Assembly (NCBI GenBank): GCA_046329235.1
Contig: JAXLVA010000001.1
Location: forward strand, 2,604,001 to 2,668,000
Reading direction: 5' to 3'
Length of the DNA: 64,000 bases
Source of the DNA: JALONH01 sp046329235
GTDB lineage: Bacteria; Bacteroidota; Bacteroidia; Cytophagales; Cytophagaceae
The number at the start of each line of letters is the position of its first letter. Within the stretch, counting starts at the first letter, position 1. The notes beneath the pieces are model-generated. The model saw nothing but the letters and a program-made list of their open reading frames with translations, did not search any database and was not told the DNA's origin. A program made the translations under genes and the position numbers. Of the stretch, positions 1 through 9,543 are shown piece after piece.

Positions 1-866
1 ACAATGTGCACGGCTGGATTACTACACCACGTGCAGGGATCCGCTATCAACGTAAAGACTCGGAGAGTTTACGTTTGAACATTGGATCCGGATTTCGTGT
101 AGTTTCTGTTTTCACAGAAGACCATGCGGCATTAACAGGGTCCAGACAAGTAGAAGTTCATGGTAACTTACAACCGGAACGTTCATGGAATGCAAATTTG
201 AATTATTTACGAAATATTCATTTGAAAAAATCTTTCATCGTAACAGATGTTACTTTGTTTTATTCCTATTTCACCAATAAAATTATTCCTGATTATTATA
301 CTGACGCCAATAAAATTATTTACTCTAATTTAAATGGCTACGCCGTTTCATCCGGTGTTACATTGAATTTAGAATACAATTTTGCCTTTCCTCTGAAAGC
401 AAGAGGTGGTGTTACCTTCATGGATGTATATAGTATGCAAAAAGACTCTGTTAATACATCCCATTATGTTCGCCCGTTATTAACTGAACACTGGAATGGT
501 AGTTTTGGATTAAGTTATACTATTTCTAAATGGGGTGTTACTATCGATTACACAGGTAACTTAACAGGTCCTATGAAATTGCCACTACAGGCCAATGATT
601 TCAGAAAAGAGTTCTCACCTTGGTGGTCCATCCAGAATATTCAATTGACCAAAAAATGGGGAACACGTAGTGAGGTATATTTTGGTGTAAAGAATTTGCT
701 TAATTATCGCCCCCCTGCCAACTCTATCATGCGAGCATTCGATCCCTTTGATAAAAAAGCTGGCGACGTTGTGTCTAATCCCAATGGATATACATTTGAC
801 ACTACCTACATGTTTGCACCTAATCAAGGTATTAGAATGTTTTTAGGGATTCGCTTTGTGATTTAA
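1..866 (+). CDS. TonB-dependent receptor, C-terminal beta-barrel part (partial)
   Basis: The reading frame is open from the left edge, so this is the 3' end of a longer gene. About 287 codons are visible. They have the alternating aromatic/polar pattern of outer-membrane barrel strands, the stretch FGVKNLLNYRPP typical of the last third of Bacteroidota TonB-dependent receptors, and a C-terminal strand ending in hydrophobic residues (GIRFVI). Such receptors take up ligands such as siderophores, cobalamin or glycans across the outer membrane using TonB energy. The plug domain, TonB box and any carboxypeptidase-like N-terminal domain lie outside the window, so the substrate cannot be inferred. 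The gene converges on polA with only 9 bp between the stop codons. Confidence 0.85.
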   Translation, partial: NVHGWITTPRAGIRYQRKDSESLRLNIGSGFRVVSVFTEDHAALTGSRQVEVHGNLQPERSWNANLNYLRNIHLKKSFIVTDVTLFYSYFTNKIIPDYYTDANKIIYSNLNGYAVSSGVTLNLEYNFAFPLKARGGVTFMDVYSMQKDSVNTSHYVRPLLTEHWNGSFGLSYTISKWGVTIDYTGNLTGPMKLPLQANDFRKEFSPWWSIQNIQLTKKWGTRSEVYFGVKNLLNYRPPANSIMRAFDPFDKKAGDVVSNPNGYTFDTTYMFAPNQGIRMFLGIRFVI

Positions 867-875
867 ACTAAGTCC

Positions 876-3695
876 TTAATGTGCCACTAACCAATTCTCT
901 CCTTCACCTATTCCAACTTCTAAAGGAACTTCCAGTGGAATAGCCTCAATCATAAACTTAGTTACCTTTTCTTTAAGAATATCAACCTCTTCTTTTACTG
1001 CATCAAAAACCAATTCATCATGCACTTGTAATACCATTTTTGATTGTAGCTTCTCTGCTTTCATCCATTCATGAATTTTTATCATAGCTACTTTAATTAA
1101 ATCAGCAGCACTACCCTGAATAGGTGCATTGATGGCGTTTCGCTCCGCAAATCCTCTCAAGGTCATATTTCTGGAATTGATATCTCTTAAATAGCGACGT
1201 CGACCTAAAATAGTCTCTACATATTCTTGCTCTCTGGCATCGTTCACGCATGCATCCATGTAGGTTTTAATTCCCGGAAATTCTTTAAAATAAGATTCGA
1301 TAATTTCAGCTGCTTCTTTCCTAGGAATATCCAATCGCTGAGCTAAACCAAAAGCACTAATTCCATAGATGATACCAAAGTTAACCATCTTTGCTTTTCT
1401 ACGCATATCGGAATTTACTTCTTCTAAGCTAACACCAAATACTTTAGAAGCAGTTGCCGTGTGAATGTCTTGTCCATTTTGAAATGCTTGTAACATTCCG
1501 GGGTCTTTACTGAAAGAGGCCATAATTCTCAATTCAATTTGAGAATAATCGGCACTCAATATAACATGATTAGAATCTTGAGGAACAAACGCTCTTCTAA
1601 TCTCTTTACCTCTATCCGTTCGAATAGGAATGTTTTGCAAGTTTGGATTAGTTGAACTCAAACGACCCGTAGCTGCTACTGTTTGGTTAAATGAAGTATG
1701 GACTCTAGCATCAGATAAAAGTAATTCAGGCAAAGCATCCACATAGGTGGATTTTAACTTTTGATACTCTCTATAATTTAAAATATGTTGGATGATAGGA
1801 TGATTATCCAGTTTTGCCAAGACTTCTTCACCGGTAGCATACTGTCCGGTTTTTGTTTTCTTCGCATTTGGATCAAGTTTTAACTTTTCAAACAACACAT
1901 CTCCCAACTGTTTTGGGGAAGCAATATTAAACTCTACGCCTGCTATTTCATAAATTGATTTCTCTTCTTTAAGAACTTCTTGTTGTAGCTCTTTAGAATA
2001 TATAGTCAATGCTTGTGTGTCAATTTTAATACCTGCATTTTCCATATCTTTCAACACCACACTCAAAGGCATTTCTACTTCTTCAAACAACTTGGTCAAT
2101 TGTTTTTCTTGAAGTATTGGAGCAAATGTTTCATACAACTGAAAAGTAACATCGGCATCTTCTGCTGCATATTCCGCTACCCTTGCCACTTCTACTTGTC
2201 GCATATTTTTTTGCTTCACTCCTTTTTTACCTATTAAGGTTTCAATAGAGATAGGTGTATAATTTAAATACAACTCTGACAATACATCCATGTTATGTCG
2301 TGTCTCCGGATCAATCAAGTAGTGGGCAATCATGGTGTCAAACATCTTCCCTTTGACTTCAATGCCATATTTATCCAATACTAATAAATCGTACTTGATA
2401 TTTTGACCAATTTTAAGAATGGTTTCTGATTCAAAGAATGGTTTGAAGCGTTCCAGTTTCTTTTTGGTTTCCACTTGATCTGCCGGAAACGGAATGTAAT
2501 AACCTTCTCCTTTTCTCCATGAGATAGCAAGTCCAATGACTTCAGCTTCTATCGCTGTTAACGAAGTTGTTTCTGTATCAAAACAAATAGCAGGTTGAAC
2601 CATCATTAGTTTTAAAAGTCGCTCTAATTCTTTTTCATCTTCTACGCAATAGTATTGATGAGGTAAGGTAGCTGCTGTTTCTTTGATGGTTGAAACGTGG
2701 TCTGTATCCTCTTGCGATTCTGTGTCGACGGAGAAGAGGCTCGTTTGTACACTCGCTTCTGTTTTCTTTTTCTTAGGAGTAGACACCGCCGGTGCAGAAG
2801 TGTTAGCTTCTATCGACGTTGCATCCGAACCTAATAAACGTTTTTTTAATGTTCTAAACTCAAGTTCATCTAACAGTGGTTCTAACATTTCTTTATTAAA
2901 ACCATCCAGCTTCATGGAGTCTAATGTCCACTCAATAGGAACATCACAATGAATGGTAGCTAATTCTTTAGATAGTATACCTTGATCAGCATAGGTGATG
3001 ACATTTTCTTTCATCTTACCTTTTAACTCTTCGGCGTTCTTAATTAAGTTTTCTACGCTGCCATATTGAGCAATCAATTTTTGAGCTGTCTTCTCTCCTA
3101 TGCCGGGTATGCCGGGTATATTATCTACGGCATCTCCTTGTAAGCCTAAAATATCTCTTACTTGATCTATTTTTTCAATTCCAAATCGCTGTAATACTTT
3201 GGGTACATCATAAACTTCTGCATCATTACCCATATAAGCAGGACGATACAAGAATACATGTTCGCCTACCAGCTGCATGTAATCTTTATCCATCGTCATC
3301 ATATAAACTTGCGTATCGGGACCACCTATTTTCTTCGCTAAGGTTCCTATGACATCATCGGCTTCGTAGCCCGGTAATCCTAGTAGCGGAATATTCATGG
3401 CCGCTAACATTTTTTCTACGTAAGGAATAGCAATAGTAATATCTTCCGGCTGTTCTTGTCGGTTGGCTTTATACTCAGTAAAGTTTTCATGTCGAAAAGT
3501 AGGCGCTGCCGTATCGATTGCTACCGCTAAGTGGGTAGGCTTCTCTTTTGAAATTATTTCTAACACTGAATTAGTAAAACCAAAAACGGCTCCTGTATTA
3601 AGTCCTGTAGATGTTATTCTAGGGTTTTTACTAAATGCAAAATGAGCTCTATAAATCAGAGCCATTGCATCAAGTAGAAATAATTTATTCGACAT
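876..3695 (-). CDS. polA: DNA polymerase I
   Basis: Full-length PolA of 939 residues, active in Okazaki fragment processing and repair synthesis. The N-terminal 5'-3' exonuclease (about 1-290) has the LLDAMALIYRAHFAF start and the helix-hairpin-helix IPGIPGIGEKTAQKLI. A Lys/Thr-rich linker follows (about 300-345). The 3'-5' exonuclease (about 350-540) keeps its acidic residues, in CFDTETTS and AAEDADVT, so proofreading looks intact, unlike in several bacterial PolA proteins. The polymerase domain has DYSQIELR (motif A), the O-helix RRKAKMVNFGIIYG and QVHDELVFD (motif C). It is divergent from the gamma-carbonic anhydrase gene across about 100 bp that must hold both promoters. Confidence 0.97.
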   Translation of the reverse strand: MSNKLFLLDAMALIYRAHFAFSKNPRITSTGLNTGAVFGFTNSVLEIISKEKPTHLAVAIDTAAPTFRHENFTEYKANRQEQPEDITIAIPYVEKMLAAMNIPLLGLPGYEADDVIGTLAKKIGGPDTQVYMMTMDKDYMQLVGEHVFLYRPAYMGNDAEVYDVPKVLQRFGIEKIDQVRDILGLQGDAVDNIPGIPGIGEKTAQKLIAQYGSVENLIKNAEELKGKMKENVITYADQGILSKELATIHCDVPIEWTLDSMKLDGFNKEMLEPLLDELEFRTLKKRLLGSDATSIEANTSAPAVSTPKKKKTEASVQTSLFSVDTESQEDTDHVSTIKETAATLPHQYYCVEDEKELERLLKLMMVQPAICFDTETTSLTAIEAEVIGLAISWRKGEGYYIPFPADQVETKKKLERFKPFFESETILKIGQNIKYDLLVLDKYGIEVKGKMFDTMIAHYLIDPETRHNMDVLSELYLNYTPISIETLIGKKGVKQKNMRQVEVARVAEYAAEDADVTFQLYETFAPILQEKQLTKLFEEVEMPLSVVLKDMENAGIKIDTQALTIYSKELQQEVLKEEKSIYEIAGVEFNIASPKQLGDVLFEKLKLDPNAKKTKTGQYATGEEVLAKLDNHPIIQHILNYREYQKLKSTYVDALPELLLSDARVHTSFNQTVAATGRLSSTNPNLQNIPIRTDRGKEIRRAFVPQDSNHVILSADYSQIELRIMASFSKDPGMLQAFQNGQDIHTATASKVFGVSLEEVNSDMRRKAKMVNFGIIYGISAFGLAQRLDIPRKEAAEIIESYFKEFPGIKTYMDACVNDAREQEYVETILGRRRYLRDINSRNMTLRGFAERNAINAPIQGSAADLIKVAMIKIHEWMKAEKLQSKMVLQVHDELVFDAVKEEVDILKEKVTKFMIEAIPLEVPLEVGIGEGENWLVAH

Positions 3696-3795
3696 AATGT
3701 AATAAGAAATGGATGTACAAAATACTAAAATAAATAGCTAGAGACACCCCTTTGTTGAGATATTTCTTATTATTTTTAAACTAAAGAGTTTTCAT

Positions 3796-4314
3796 ATGGC
3801 TATCATAAAAAAAGTAAGAGGATTTTTTCCTGAAATGGGTAAAAACTGTTGGTTAGCAGAAAGTGCTACTGTTGTTGGGCAAGTAAATATGGGGGACGAT
3901 TGCACCGTTTGGTTCAATGCAGTCATTCGCGGGGATGTACACTATATTAAAATGGGGAATAAAGTAAATGTGCAAGATGGTGCATGCATTCACTGCACTT
4001 ATGAAAAACACCCCACCACTATCGGTAATAATGTTTCCATAGGGCACCATGCCATTGTACATGGTTGTACCATCGAAGATAACGTATTAATTGGCATGGG
4101 AGCCATAGTTATGGATGCGGTAGTCATCGAGAAAAATGCCCTTATTGCAGCTGGGGCTGTGGTTTTAGAGGGAACAAGAGTGGAATCCGGGAGTATTTAT
4201 GCCGGGGTGCCGGCTAAAAAAGTAAAAGATATGTCTCCTGAGCATTTTGAGCAAATTAACATGCGAATAGCCAATAATTATGTAAAATATGCTTCTTGGT
4301 TCCAGGAAGAGTAA
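3796..4314 (+). CDS. Gamma-class carbonic anhydrase family protein
   Basis: A 172-residue left-handed parallel beta-helix protein built from hexapeptide repeats (for example GDDCTVWFNAVIRGDV and IGNNVSIGHHAIVHGC). Histidines in DVHYI, ACIHC and GHHAIVHG occupy the positions that bind the metal in Cam/CaiE/YrdA-type gamma-carbonic anhydrases. Many members of this family have no proven activity, so CO2 hydration is an inference. The length is normal for the short YrdA-like branch, which lacks a signal peptide. It stands alone between polA and a DUF5684 gene. A second, unrelated carbonic anhydrase family protein is encoded at 26528. Confidence 0.88.
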   Translation: MAIIKKVRGFFPEMGKNCWLAESATVVGQVNMGDDCTVWFNAVIRGDVHYIKMGNKVNVQDGACIHCTYEKHPTTIGNNVSIGHHAIVHGCTIEDNVLIGMGAIVMDAVVIEKNALIAAGAVVLEGTRVESGSIYAGVPAKKVKDMSPEHFEQINMRIANNYVKYASWFQEE

Positions 4315-4412
4315 CCATTTGAAAAAAAATGCGTAAACTGGTATGTTTTTAAGGACGTTTTTAATTCAAATATTTTAATAAACTTAAATTTTCACTTAAA
4401 CTTTTATCACGC

Positions 4413-4925
4413 ATGTCAGATTCAACAGAAATTGTTTACGAAGAAGTTACAACTTACGCAACTGATTCAATGTCTTATTCAAATGATTCATTACAAGCTG
4501 CTTTAAATGCTTTTAATGATCCTCAAATGCAAGAATCCTTAGGCTTGTTAGCTAACATCGGTATGGGATTAATTGTATTCGTAGTTGCCTTAATGGTTTT
4601 CATGTACATTTGTTACTGGAAAATCTTTGTTAAGGCAGGACACCCGGGCTGGGCTTCATTAGTTCCACTTTATAACATCTACATTTATTTCAAAATAATC
4701 AACAAACCTCTTTGGTGGATTATATTATTAATCATTCCTTTCGTGAACATTTTCTTCATTATAAAAATGACACATGCTTTGTCTAAGTCATTTGGCAAAG
4801 ATGTAGGGTTTACCATTGGTTTAATCTTCTTACCATACGTATTCATCGCAATTTTAGCATTTGGTGATGCTAAATATGTTGGTGCAGGTGGTTCAGCTTC
4901 CGGAGCTTTAGATAGCAATATTTAA
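4413..4925 (+). CDS. DUF5684 domain membrane protein
   Basis: A 170-residue protein with an acidic, Ser/Thr-rich N-terminus (about 1-45) and three or four membrane segments (about 48-70, 95-120 and 128-150). The conserved stretch WKIFVKAGHPGWASLVPLYN followed by a run on the pattern of IYFKIINKPLWW is the signature of DUF5684, often seen in Bacteroidota next to signal peptidase genes. No function is established. A strong hairpin terminator follows immediately and is shared with the convergent caspase gene. Confidence 0.85.
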   Translation: MSDSTEIVYEEVTTYATDSMSYSNDSLQAALNAFNDPQMQESLGLLANIGMGLIVFVVALMVFMYICYWKIFVKAGHPGWASLVPLYNIYIYFKIINKPLWWIILLIIPFVNIFFIIKMTHALSKSFGKDVGFTIGLIFLPYVFIAILAFGDAKYVGAGGSASGALDSNI

Positions 4926-4940
4926 TTATACTACATTTAA

Positions 4941-4978
4941 AAAAAAGGCCTTACATTTCTGTAAGGCCTTTTTTTTAT
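4941..4978. terminator. Bidirectional intrinsic terminator
   Basis: An 8-bp G/C-rich stem (GGCCTTAC / GTAAGGCC, 4947-4954 and 4961-4968) with a six-base loop is flanked by an A-run on the left and a T-run on the right. It can stop transcription both from the DUF5684 gene and from the convergent caspase gene, whose stop codon lies inside the T-run side. Confidence 0.93.
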
Positions 4979-7900
4979 TTTAATATAATAGGAAAGTCCC
5001 CTCCCCTAGAGAAGGTGTATGGATACTGACTCTTAGTTCCATATTTACTACTCCATTCCGGAACTTGATCATCCAAGTACGACTTTAATTCATACACCGT
5101 AATTTTTCCATCTTGTGGCGCACCATCTGCATCGCCACTCATACCCTTTAACAAAACATAAGTAAATAACCCGTGTTTTAAATCACCAACTTCTTTAGCC
5201 GCTTGATCACCGGCAGCAGCAGCCATCACATGTATTCCTACGCTTCGAGATAATTGTGCAAATGCTTTTTCTTCCGTAACACCACGCATGGCTAAGACTT
5301 CTACCGAACCTCCCGATTGGCAGGCGTCAATAATGATAATTTGTTTTAACGCCTTAATCATAGCTAGTTGTTGTTGCATTTCCGTAGCGCTTACCGCTTG
5401 TTGTTGCAAGGCACTCACATCATACATTCGTGCACAATCTGCTGTGATGAAGTAATACATACCATCCACCATAGAACCATGACCTGCATAATACAATACG
5501 AATACATCGTTATAAGAAACCTGCTTTTGTAATGCTTTCAGTGTATCCATGATATGCTGTTTGGTCACTTGTTTGTCATACAACATATGGATATAAACTT
5601 TTTCAAACAGATCCTTGCTTTCCTTTTGCAATTCGTTAGCAAATGCTTCTGCATCTTGTCGAGCATAATTTAATTGATAGACCGGATTTTGATAATCATT
5701 CACTCCTATCACCAACACGTGACAGGTAGCAGCATGTGGAGCTTTTTCAGTAAACACAAAATTCTCTCCTGGCAAAGATTCTATTCCAGCTTTACTTTGT
5801 GCTGTTGCAGAAAAATGATTGTGCCCTTTAACTAATGGCAGTCGATGTTTTAAAGTAACAAACTGATCTTTCTCTACATTAAAAATAGTTGTATCAAAAT
5901 TAGTAGTAACAACTTTACCGTTGTGATACAATTTAACCTTTTGTATTCCGCCTCCGGTATTAATCACTTTAATTGACACATCCGCATACATACCGTCAGT
6001 AGACAAAATGGATCCTACTTTAACAGTTGGCGGTGGGAATTTTTCGATACTACCTTGAATCGAATTCCCCATCGGACTCATACCACGACTTTTAATCGAT
6101 TGCTGTATTAAATCAGGTTTGTAGTATTTGTCAAAAAACTGATCGGTGGTATATACTTCTAAGCCTTTTGTAAAATGAATATTATTTCGTGCTCCTTGAG
6201 TAGCTACAAAATACCCTTCAGGCGTAGTAGCCATCCATTCCTTAGCACTTAAGTGTATGTGTTCAAAAATCTCTTTGTTTGTTTCCAAGTTCCAACACTT
6301 AATCACTCCATCTACACTATACGAATACAATAATTTATTATCTGCACTAATTTGTAAATCTGTAATTTCAGAATTATGTCCAGTAAGTTTTAATAACAGT
6401 TTACCATCGGCTACATTCCAAATACGAATTATTCTGTCTTCACCAGCTGTGATAATTTTAGTATTGTTCGACATGAAAACAGCCGCATGCACTTTTCCTT
6501 GTGTGGATTTGAATTTCTGCAACATCATACCGGTAGAAAGCTCCCAGCTACGTGTTGTACCATCCCAAGAAGAAGTGACTAATTGATTTCTATCTTTGCC
6601 AAAGCGAATACTACTGATCACACCTGTATGACCTACAAATGTGCGAACTGTCTTTTTAGAATCCGGCTCAATTAATGAAAGTGTATTGTTTAATTGTCCT
6701 ACTACTAAATACAAACCATCGGGCGTATAAGAAACAGTATAGGCACTTTGATTATCCATATCTATTAAACTTTCCATCACTCCCTCTTCCCAGTTCCAGA
6801 TTTTAATCGTAGCATCCCACGATGCAGTGGCAATCTGAGTTCCATTTGGATGCATTGTTAAATCGAAAATGGGTTCTCGATGAGCTTTAAAAGACTTAAC
6901 TAATTTCCCTGTGGCAGCATCGCGAACATAAACATAACCTGCCCCATCCCCAGCTATAATATATTTACCATCTTTAGAAGTTTGAATAGCAATGACCGCT
7001 TTTTCATGGTCGGACCATTGCACATCCGGTGCTCCTGTAGTTGTGTTCCAACCAATCACTTGTTTCCCTATTTTTCCTGTAAACAAATATTGTTCATTAG
7101 GGCTTAAGCATATCTTGTTTTTGTATCGCAAGTTGTTCGCCATGTTTCGTTCCCAATAACTTTCCGGATCATAATTCAATCCTCCGTTATCTTTCACCAT
7201 AGCAAAACCTTCTAACGTTTGAGTTACTTCACCTGTCAATATATTTAACTTTACTGCTTTGTTATCGCTCAAGGCAAGCCAAGCCATGTTCTCTTCTGCT
7301 TCATGTACGGATTGCAATTGCCAATTCTTCGTCGACACTGTACTTCTTAATTTAAAATCCGACAAAGAATATACTTGCAAAAGAGAATCATACGCTACTA
7401 CCACCTGTTGATTGGCAATATAGATGCCGTACAAATTATCACTTTCTGTGGAGTACAATGGAATAGTTTTTTTAGTGTCCATGAAATACACTTGTGTCGG
7501 CTCATTGTGCGACATTTTAGCCAGAAACTTAGAGTCCTCACTAAAAGAAACTTTAGTTCCACAACCTCCACACCAGCCTTTCTCCGGAGTTAGCTTAGTT
7601 GTTTCCTCCCATGTTGCAGTAGAATAAATTTTCACCGTTTTATTATCTTCCCCTACCGCTAGCCATTTATTATCCGGACTGAACGATAGAGAAATTCCAT
7701 AACCGGAGCCTTGATCGGCATTAGCCTGAACTCGTGTTACTTCTTTTCCGGTAGGCACACTTACTACATACACTGAATCATAATATCCGCCATATGCCAT
7801 CCACTTCCCATCCGGACTAAAAGTTACAGCCGTAGAATATTTATTATGATCCTGACTATGCCATATCATTTTACCTTCGGCAATATTCCATAATGCAACT

Positions 7901-8202
7901 GTATTATCTGCACTACTTGTCGCCAAAAACATATCGTTCGGACTAAACTGAACATCATTCACTGTATGTGTATGTCCAAACAATGTTATAATTTCCATAC
8001 CGGTAGCCGCATCCCATATTTTTACGCTTTTATCTCTAGATGCCGTAGCAATTATTTTTTTACTATTGCTTGTAACTGCTGCTTTTACCGCAGCACTGTG
8101 CCCTTGTTGCACGACCGTATGCAATACCGACTGCGCAGATACAAATTGTGGGATTATAAAATGAATCGACCAGAAAATAAAAAGTAAGAGGTGTCTACCC
8201 AT
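4975..8202 (-). CDS. Secreted WD40-repeat / caspase-like (C14) peptidase fusion
   Basis: A 1075-residue protein with an N-terminal signal peptide (cleavage likely after FVSAQS). A long beta-propeller region (about 35-660) follows, with many WD40 units such as GHTHTVNDVQFSPNDMFLAT and GHTGVISSIRFG, probably enough for two propellers. A linker (about 660-800) leads to a caspase/metacaspase-type p20 domain (about 820-1075). The catalytic dyad is visible: His in VLYYAGHGSMVDG (about 905) and Cys in IIDACQSGG (about 960). WD40-caspase fusions occur in cyanobacteria and Bacteroidota; their substrates are mostly unknown. The signal peptide places it in the periplasm or outside, which argues against a cytoplasmic suicide protease. 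It is divergent from a DUF4468 gene. Confidence 0.92.
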   Translation of the reverse strand: MGRHLLLFIFWSIHFIIPQFVSAQSVLHTVVQQGHSAAVKAAVTSNSKKIIATASRDKSVKIWDAATGMEIITLFGHTHTVNDVQFSPNDMFLATSSADNTVALWNIAEGKMIWHSQDHNKYSTAVTFSPDGKWMAYGGYYDSVYVVSVPTGKEVTRVQANADQGSGYGISLSFSPDNKWLAVGEDNKTVKIYSTATWEETTKLTPEKGWCGGCGTKVSFSEDSKFLAKMSHNEPTQVYFMDTKKTIPLYSTESDNLYGIYIANQQVVVAYDSLLQVYSLSDFKLRSTVSTKNWQLQSVHEAEENMAWLALSDNKAVKLNILTGEVTQTLEGFAMVKDNGGLNYDPESYWERNMANNLRYKNKICLSPNEQYLFTGKIGKQVIGWNTTTGAPDVQWSDHEKAVIAIQTSKDGKYIIAGDGAGYVYVRDAATGKLVKSFKAHREPIFDLTMHPNGTQIATASWDATIKIWNWEEGVMESLIDMDNQSAYTVSYTPDGLYLVVGQLNNTLSLIEPDSKKTVRTFVGHTGVISSIRFGKDRNQLVTSSWDGTTRSWELSTGMMLQKFKSTQGKVHAAVFMSNNTKIITAGEDRIIRIWNVADGKLLLKLTGHNSEITDLQISADNKLLYSYSVDGVIKCWNLETNKEIFEHIHLSAKEWMATTPEGYFVATQGARNNIHFTKGLEVYTTDQFFDKYYKPDLIQQSIKSRGMSPMGNSIQGSIEKFPPPTVKVGSILSTDGMYADVSIKVINTGGGIQKVKLYHNGKVVTTNFDTTIFNVEKDQFVTLKHRLPLVKGHNHFSATAQSKAGIESLPGENFVFTEKAPHAATCHVLVIGVNDYQNPVYQLNYARQDAEAFANELQKESKDLFEKVYIHMLYDKQVTKQHIMDTLKALQKQVSYNDVFVLYYAGHGSMVDGMYYFITADCARMYDVSALQQQAVSATEMQQQLAMIKALKQIIIIDACQSGGSVEVLAMRGVTEEKAFAQLSRSVGIHVMAAAAGDQAAKEVGDLKHGLFTYVLLKGMSGDADGAPQDGKITVYELKSYLDDQVPEWSSKYGTKSQYPYTFSRGGDFPIILK

Positions 8203-8269
8203 GGTATTTATGTATTATTATTTTTTTTAATTATATTAGTTTGCTACAGAATTAACCGTTTTATTAAAT

Positions 8270-8815
8270 ATGAGATTATTTAAACACGTTGTGAGTTTAG
8301 GTTTACTGCTAATTGGCAGCATATCCATTCAAGCTCAATCTTCATTCCCCATCGACAGCGAAACACAAAAGATTGCCTGGGTTGAAACTGTCACCATAGA
8401 TAGCTTGACCAAACAGCAACTCTATGAAAGAGCAAAACGTTGGATGACTATCTATTATAAAAGTACAACATTTGACACGGATAGTAAAGAATCATTTACG
8501 GTTACTAAAACCGGAGATTTTACCATCGCGTTAACATATGATTTCAAATACAAATCTCAAAACAATATATCCTATACTATTACTATCAATCAAAAAGATG
8601 GAAAGTATCGATATAAGATAACGGATGTAAAGTTCTATAACGTTGCCTCGGGTCCAAAAACGCAGTTGCCTTTAGAAGCTGCATATGCGAAGATGACTAC
8701 ACAAAATAAAAATGAAACCACTTCGCAAGTTTTGAAAGAAATGAACGCAGTAATAGCAGATTTGAAAAATTTCATGTTGAAGGGCGATGTGCCGACTACA
8801 GAAGAAGATTGGTAA
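8270..8815 (+). CDS. DUF4468 (TBP-like fold) secreted protein
   Basis: A 181-residue protein with a signal peptide (cleavage near ISIQAQS), followed by a region matching the DUF4468 pattern: FPIDSETQKIAWVETVTID, then KQQLYERAKRWMTIYY. Residues about 30-150 would form the TBP-like alpha/beta fold. It is a common Bacteroidota periplasmic or lipid-associated family with no known function. The last six codons and the stop lie inside a 26-bp perfect inverted repeat. Confidence 0.85.
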   Translation: MRLFKHVVSLGLLLIGSISIQAQSSFPIDSETQKIAWVETVTIDSLTKQQLYERAKRWMTIYYKSTTFDTDSKESFTVTKTGDFTIALTYDFKYKSQNNISYTITINQKDGKYRYKITDVKFYNVASGPKTQLPLEAAYAKMTTQNKNETTSQVLKEMNAVIADLKNFMLKGDVPTTEEDW

Positions 8816-8853
8816 AATTGCCATTAAGGCAATTTTACCAATCTTCTTCTGTA
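8797..8853. repeat. 26-bp perfect inverted repeat spanning the DUF4468 stop codon
   Basis: The arms at 8797-8822 and 8828-8853 are exact reverse complements separated by five bases (ATTAA). The left arm covers the last codons and the stop of the DUF4468 gene. The right arm lies just before the nrdG stop at 8857. There is no T-run after either arm, so this is not a standard intrinsic terminator, although such a hairpin could still protect the 3' ends of both convergent transcripts. Confidence 0.95.
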
Positions 8854-8856
8854 TTA

Positions 8857-9543
8857 CTAGATTCGGATAATTACGTCGAGATTGTTTTGTGAAAAAGGGA
8901 ATGCTCTTAGTTCTCTATGCCTTTTTTCTATATTACCTATGATGGGTGTATCATTAACAAAATTTTGAAGATAGTATTTCCCTTTATATCCAAGGGCCAC
9001 TAAATGTTTAGTCATCGCAATTAATTCAAACTCAGAAAACAATTCTGAATGAACCGTCGTTCTTACTTCAAATTCCACATCTGAATTTTGAAGTAATTTC
9101 AACGACTGATTAAACTCGTCATAAAATTGAGATTTGGTGATGGCTTCGAATTTATGAGGTAAAGCTTTATAATCTAGCGAAACATAATCAACAAGTTTTC
9201 GATCCAACAGCTCTTGAATACGACTAGGTTGTGATCCATTTGTATCGATTTTAAGTAGAAAATTATTTTTTTTTATCTCTTCTGCAAGAAGAATAATTTC
9301 TTTGTGTAGTGTGCATTCTCCTCCGCTCAAAACTACACCATCTAACAGTCCTTTTCTTGATTTGATAAATGTTAAAGCTTCGCTAATTGAAATCTTTCCT
9401 TTACCAAAAACAATTTCAGGGTTATAACAATAACTACACCGCATGTTACAACCAGTAAACCATAAAATACAGGATGTAACATGCGGATAGTCAATCAAAG
9501 AAAATGGGGTTATGTTATAGATTATTTGTTTGTCTGACCACAT
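8857..9543 (-). CDS. nrdG: Anaerobic ribonucleotide reductase activase (radical SAM)
   Basis: A 228-residue radical SAM enzyme. The cluster-binding motif CNMRCSYC (CxxxCxxC, about 32-39) is intact and is followed by a VLSGGECTLH-type SAM-binding strand. NrdG uses S-adenosylmethionine and a [4Fe-4S] cluster to make the glycyl radical on NrdD, so the enzyme works under anoxia. The start codon overlaps the 3' end of the short glycyl-radical ORF by 22 nt, implying translational coupling in the order nrdD, short ORF, nrdG. The length and end are normal. Confidence 0.94.
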   Translation of the reverse strand: MWSDKQIIYNITPFSLIDYPHVTSCILWFTGCNMRCSYCYNPEIVFGKGKISISEALTFIKSRKGLLDGVVLSGGECTLHKEIILLAEEIKKNNFLLKIDTNGSQPSRIQELLDRKLVDYVSLDYKALPHKFEAITKSQFYDEFNQSLKLLQNSDVEFEVRTTVHSELFSEFELIAMTKHLVALGYKGKYYLQNFVNDTPIIGNIEKRHRELRAFPFSQNNLDVIIRI

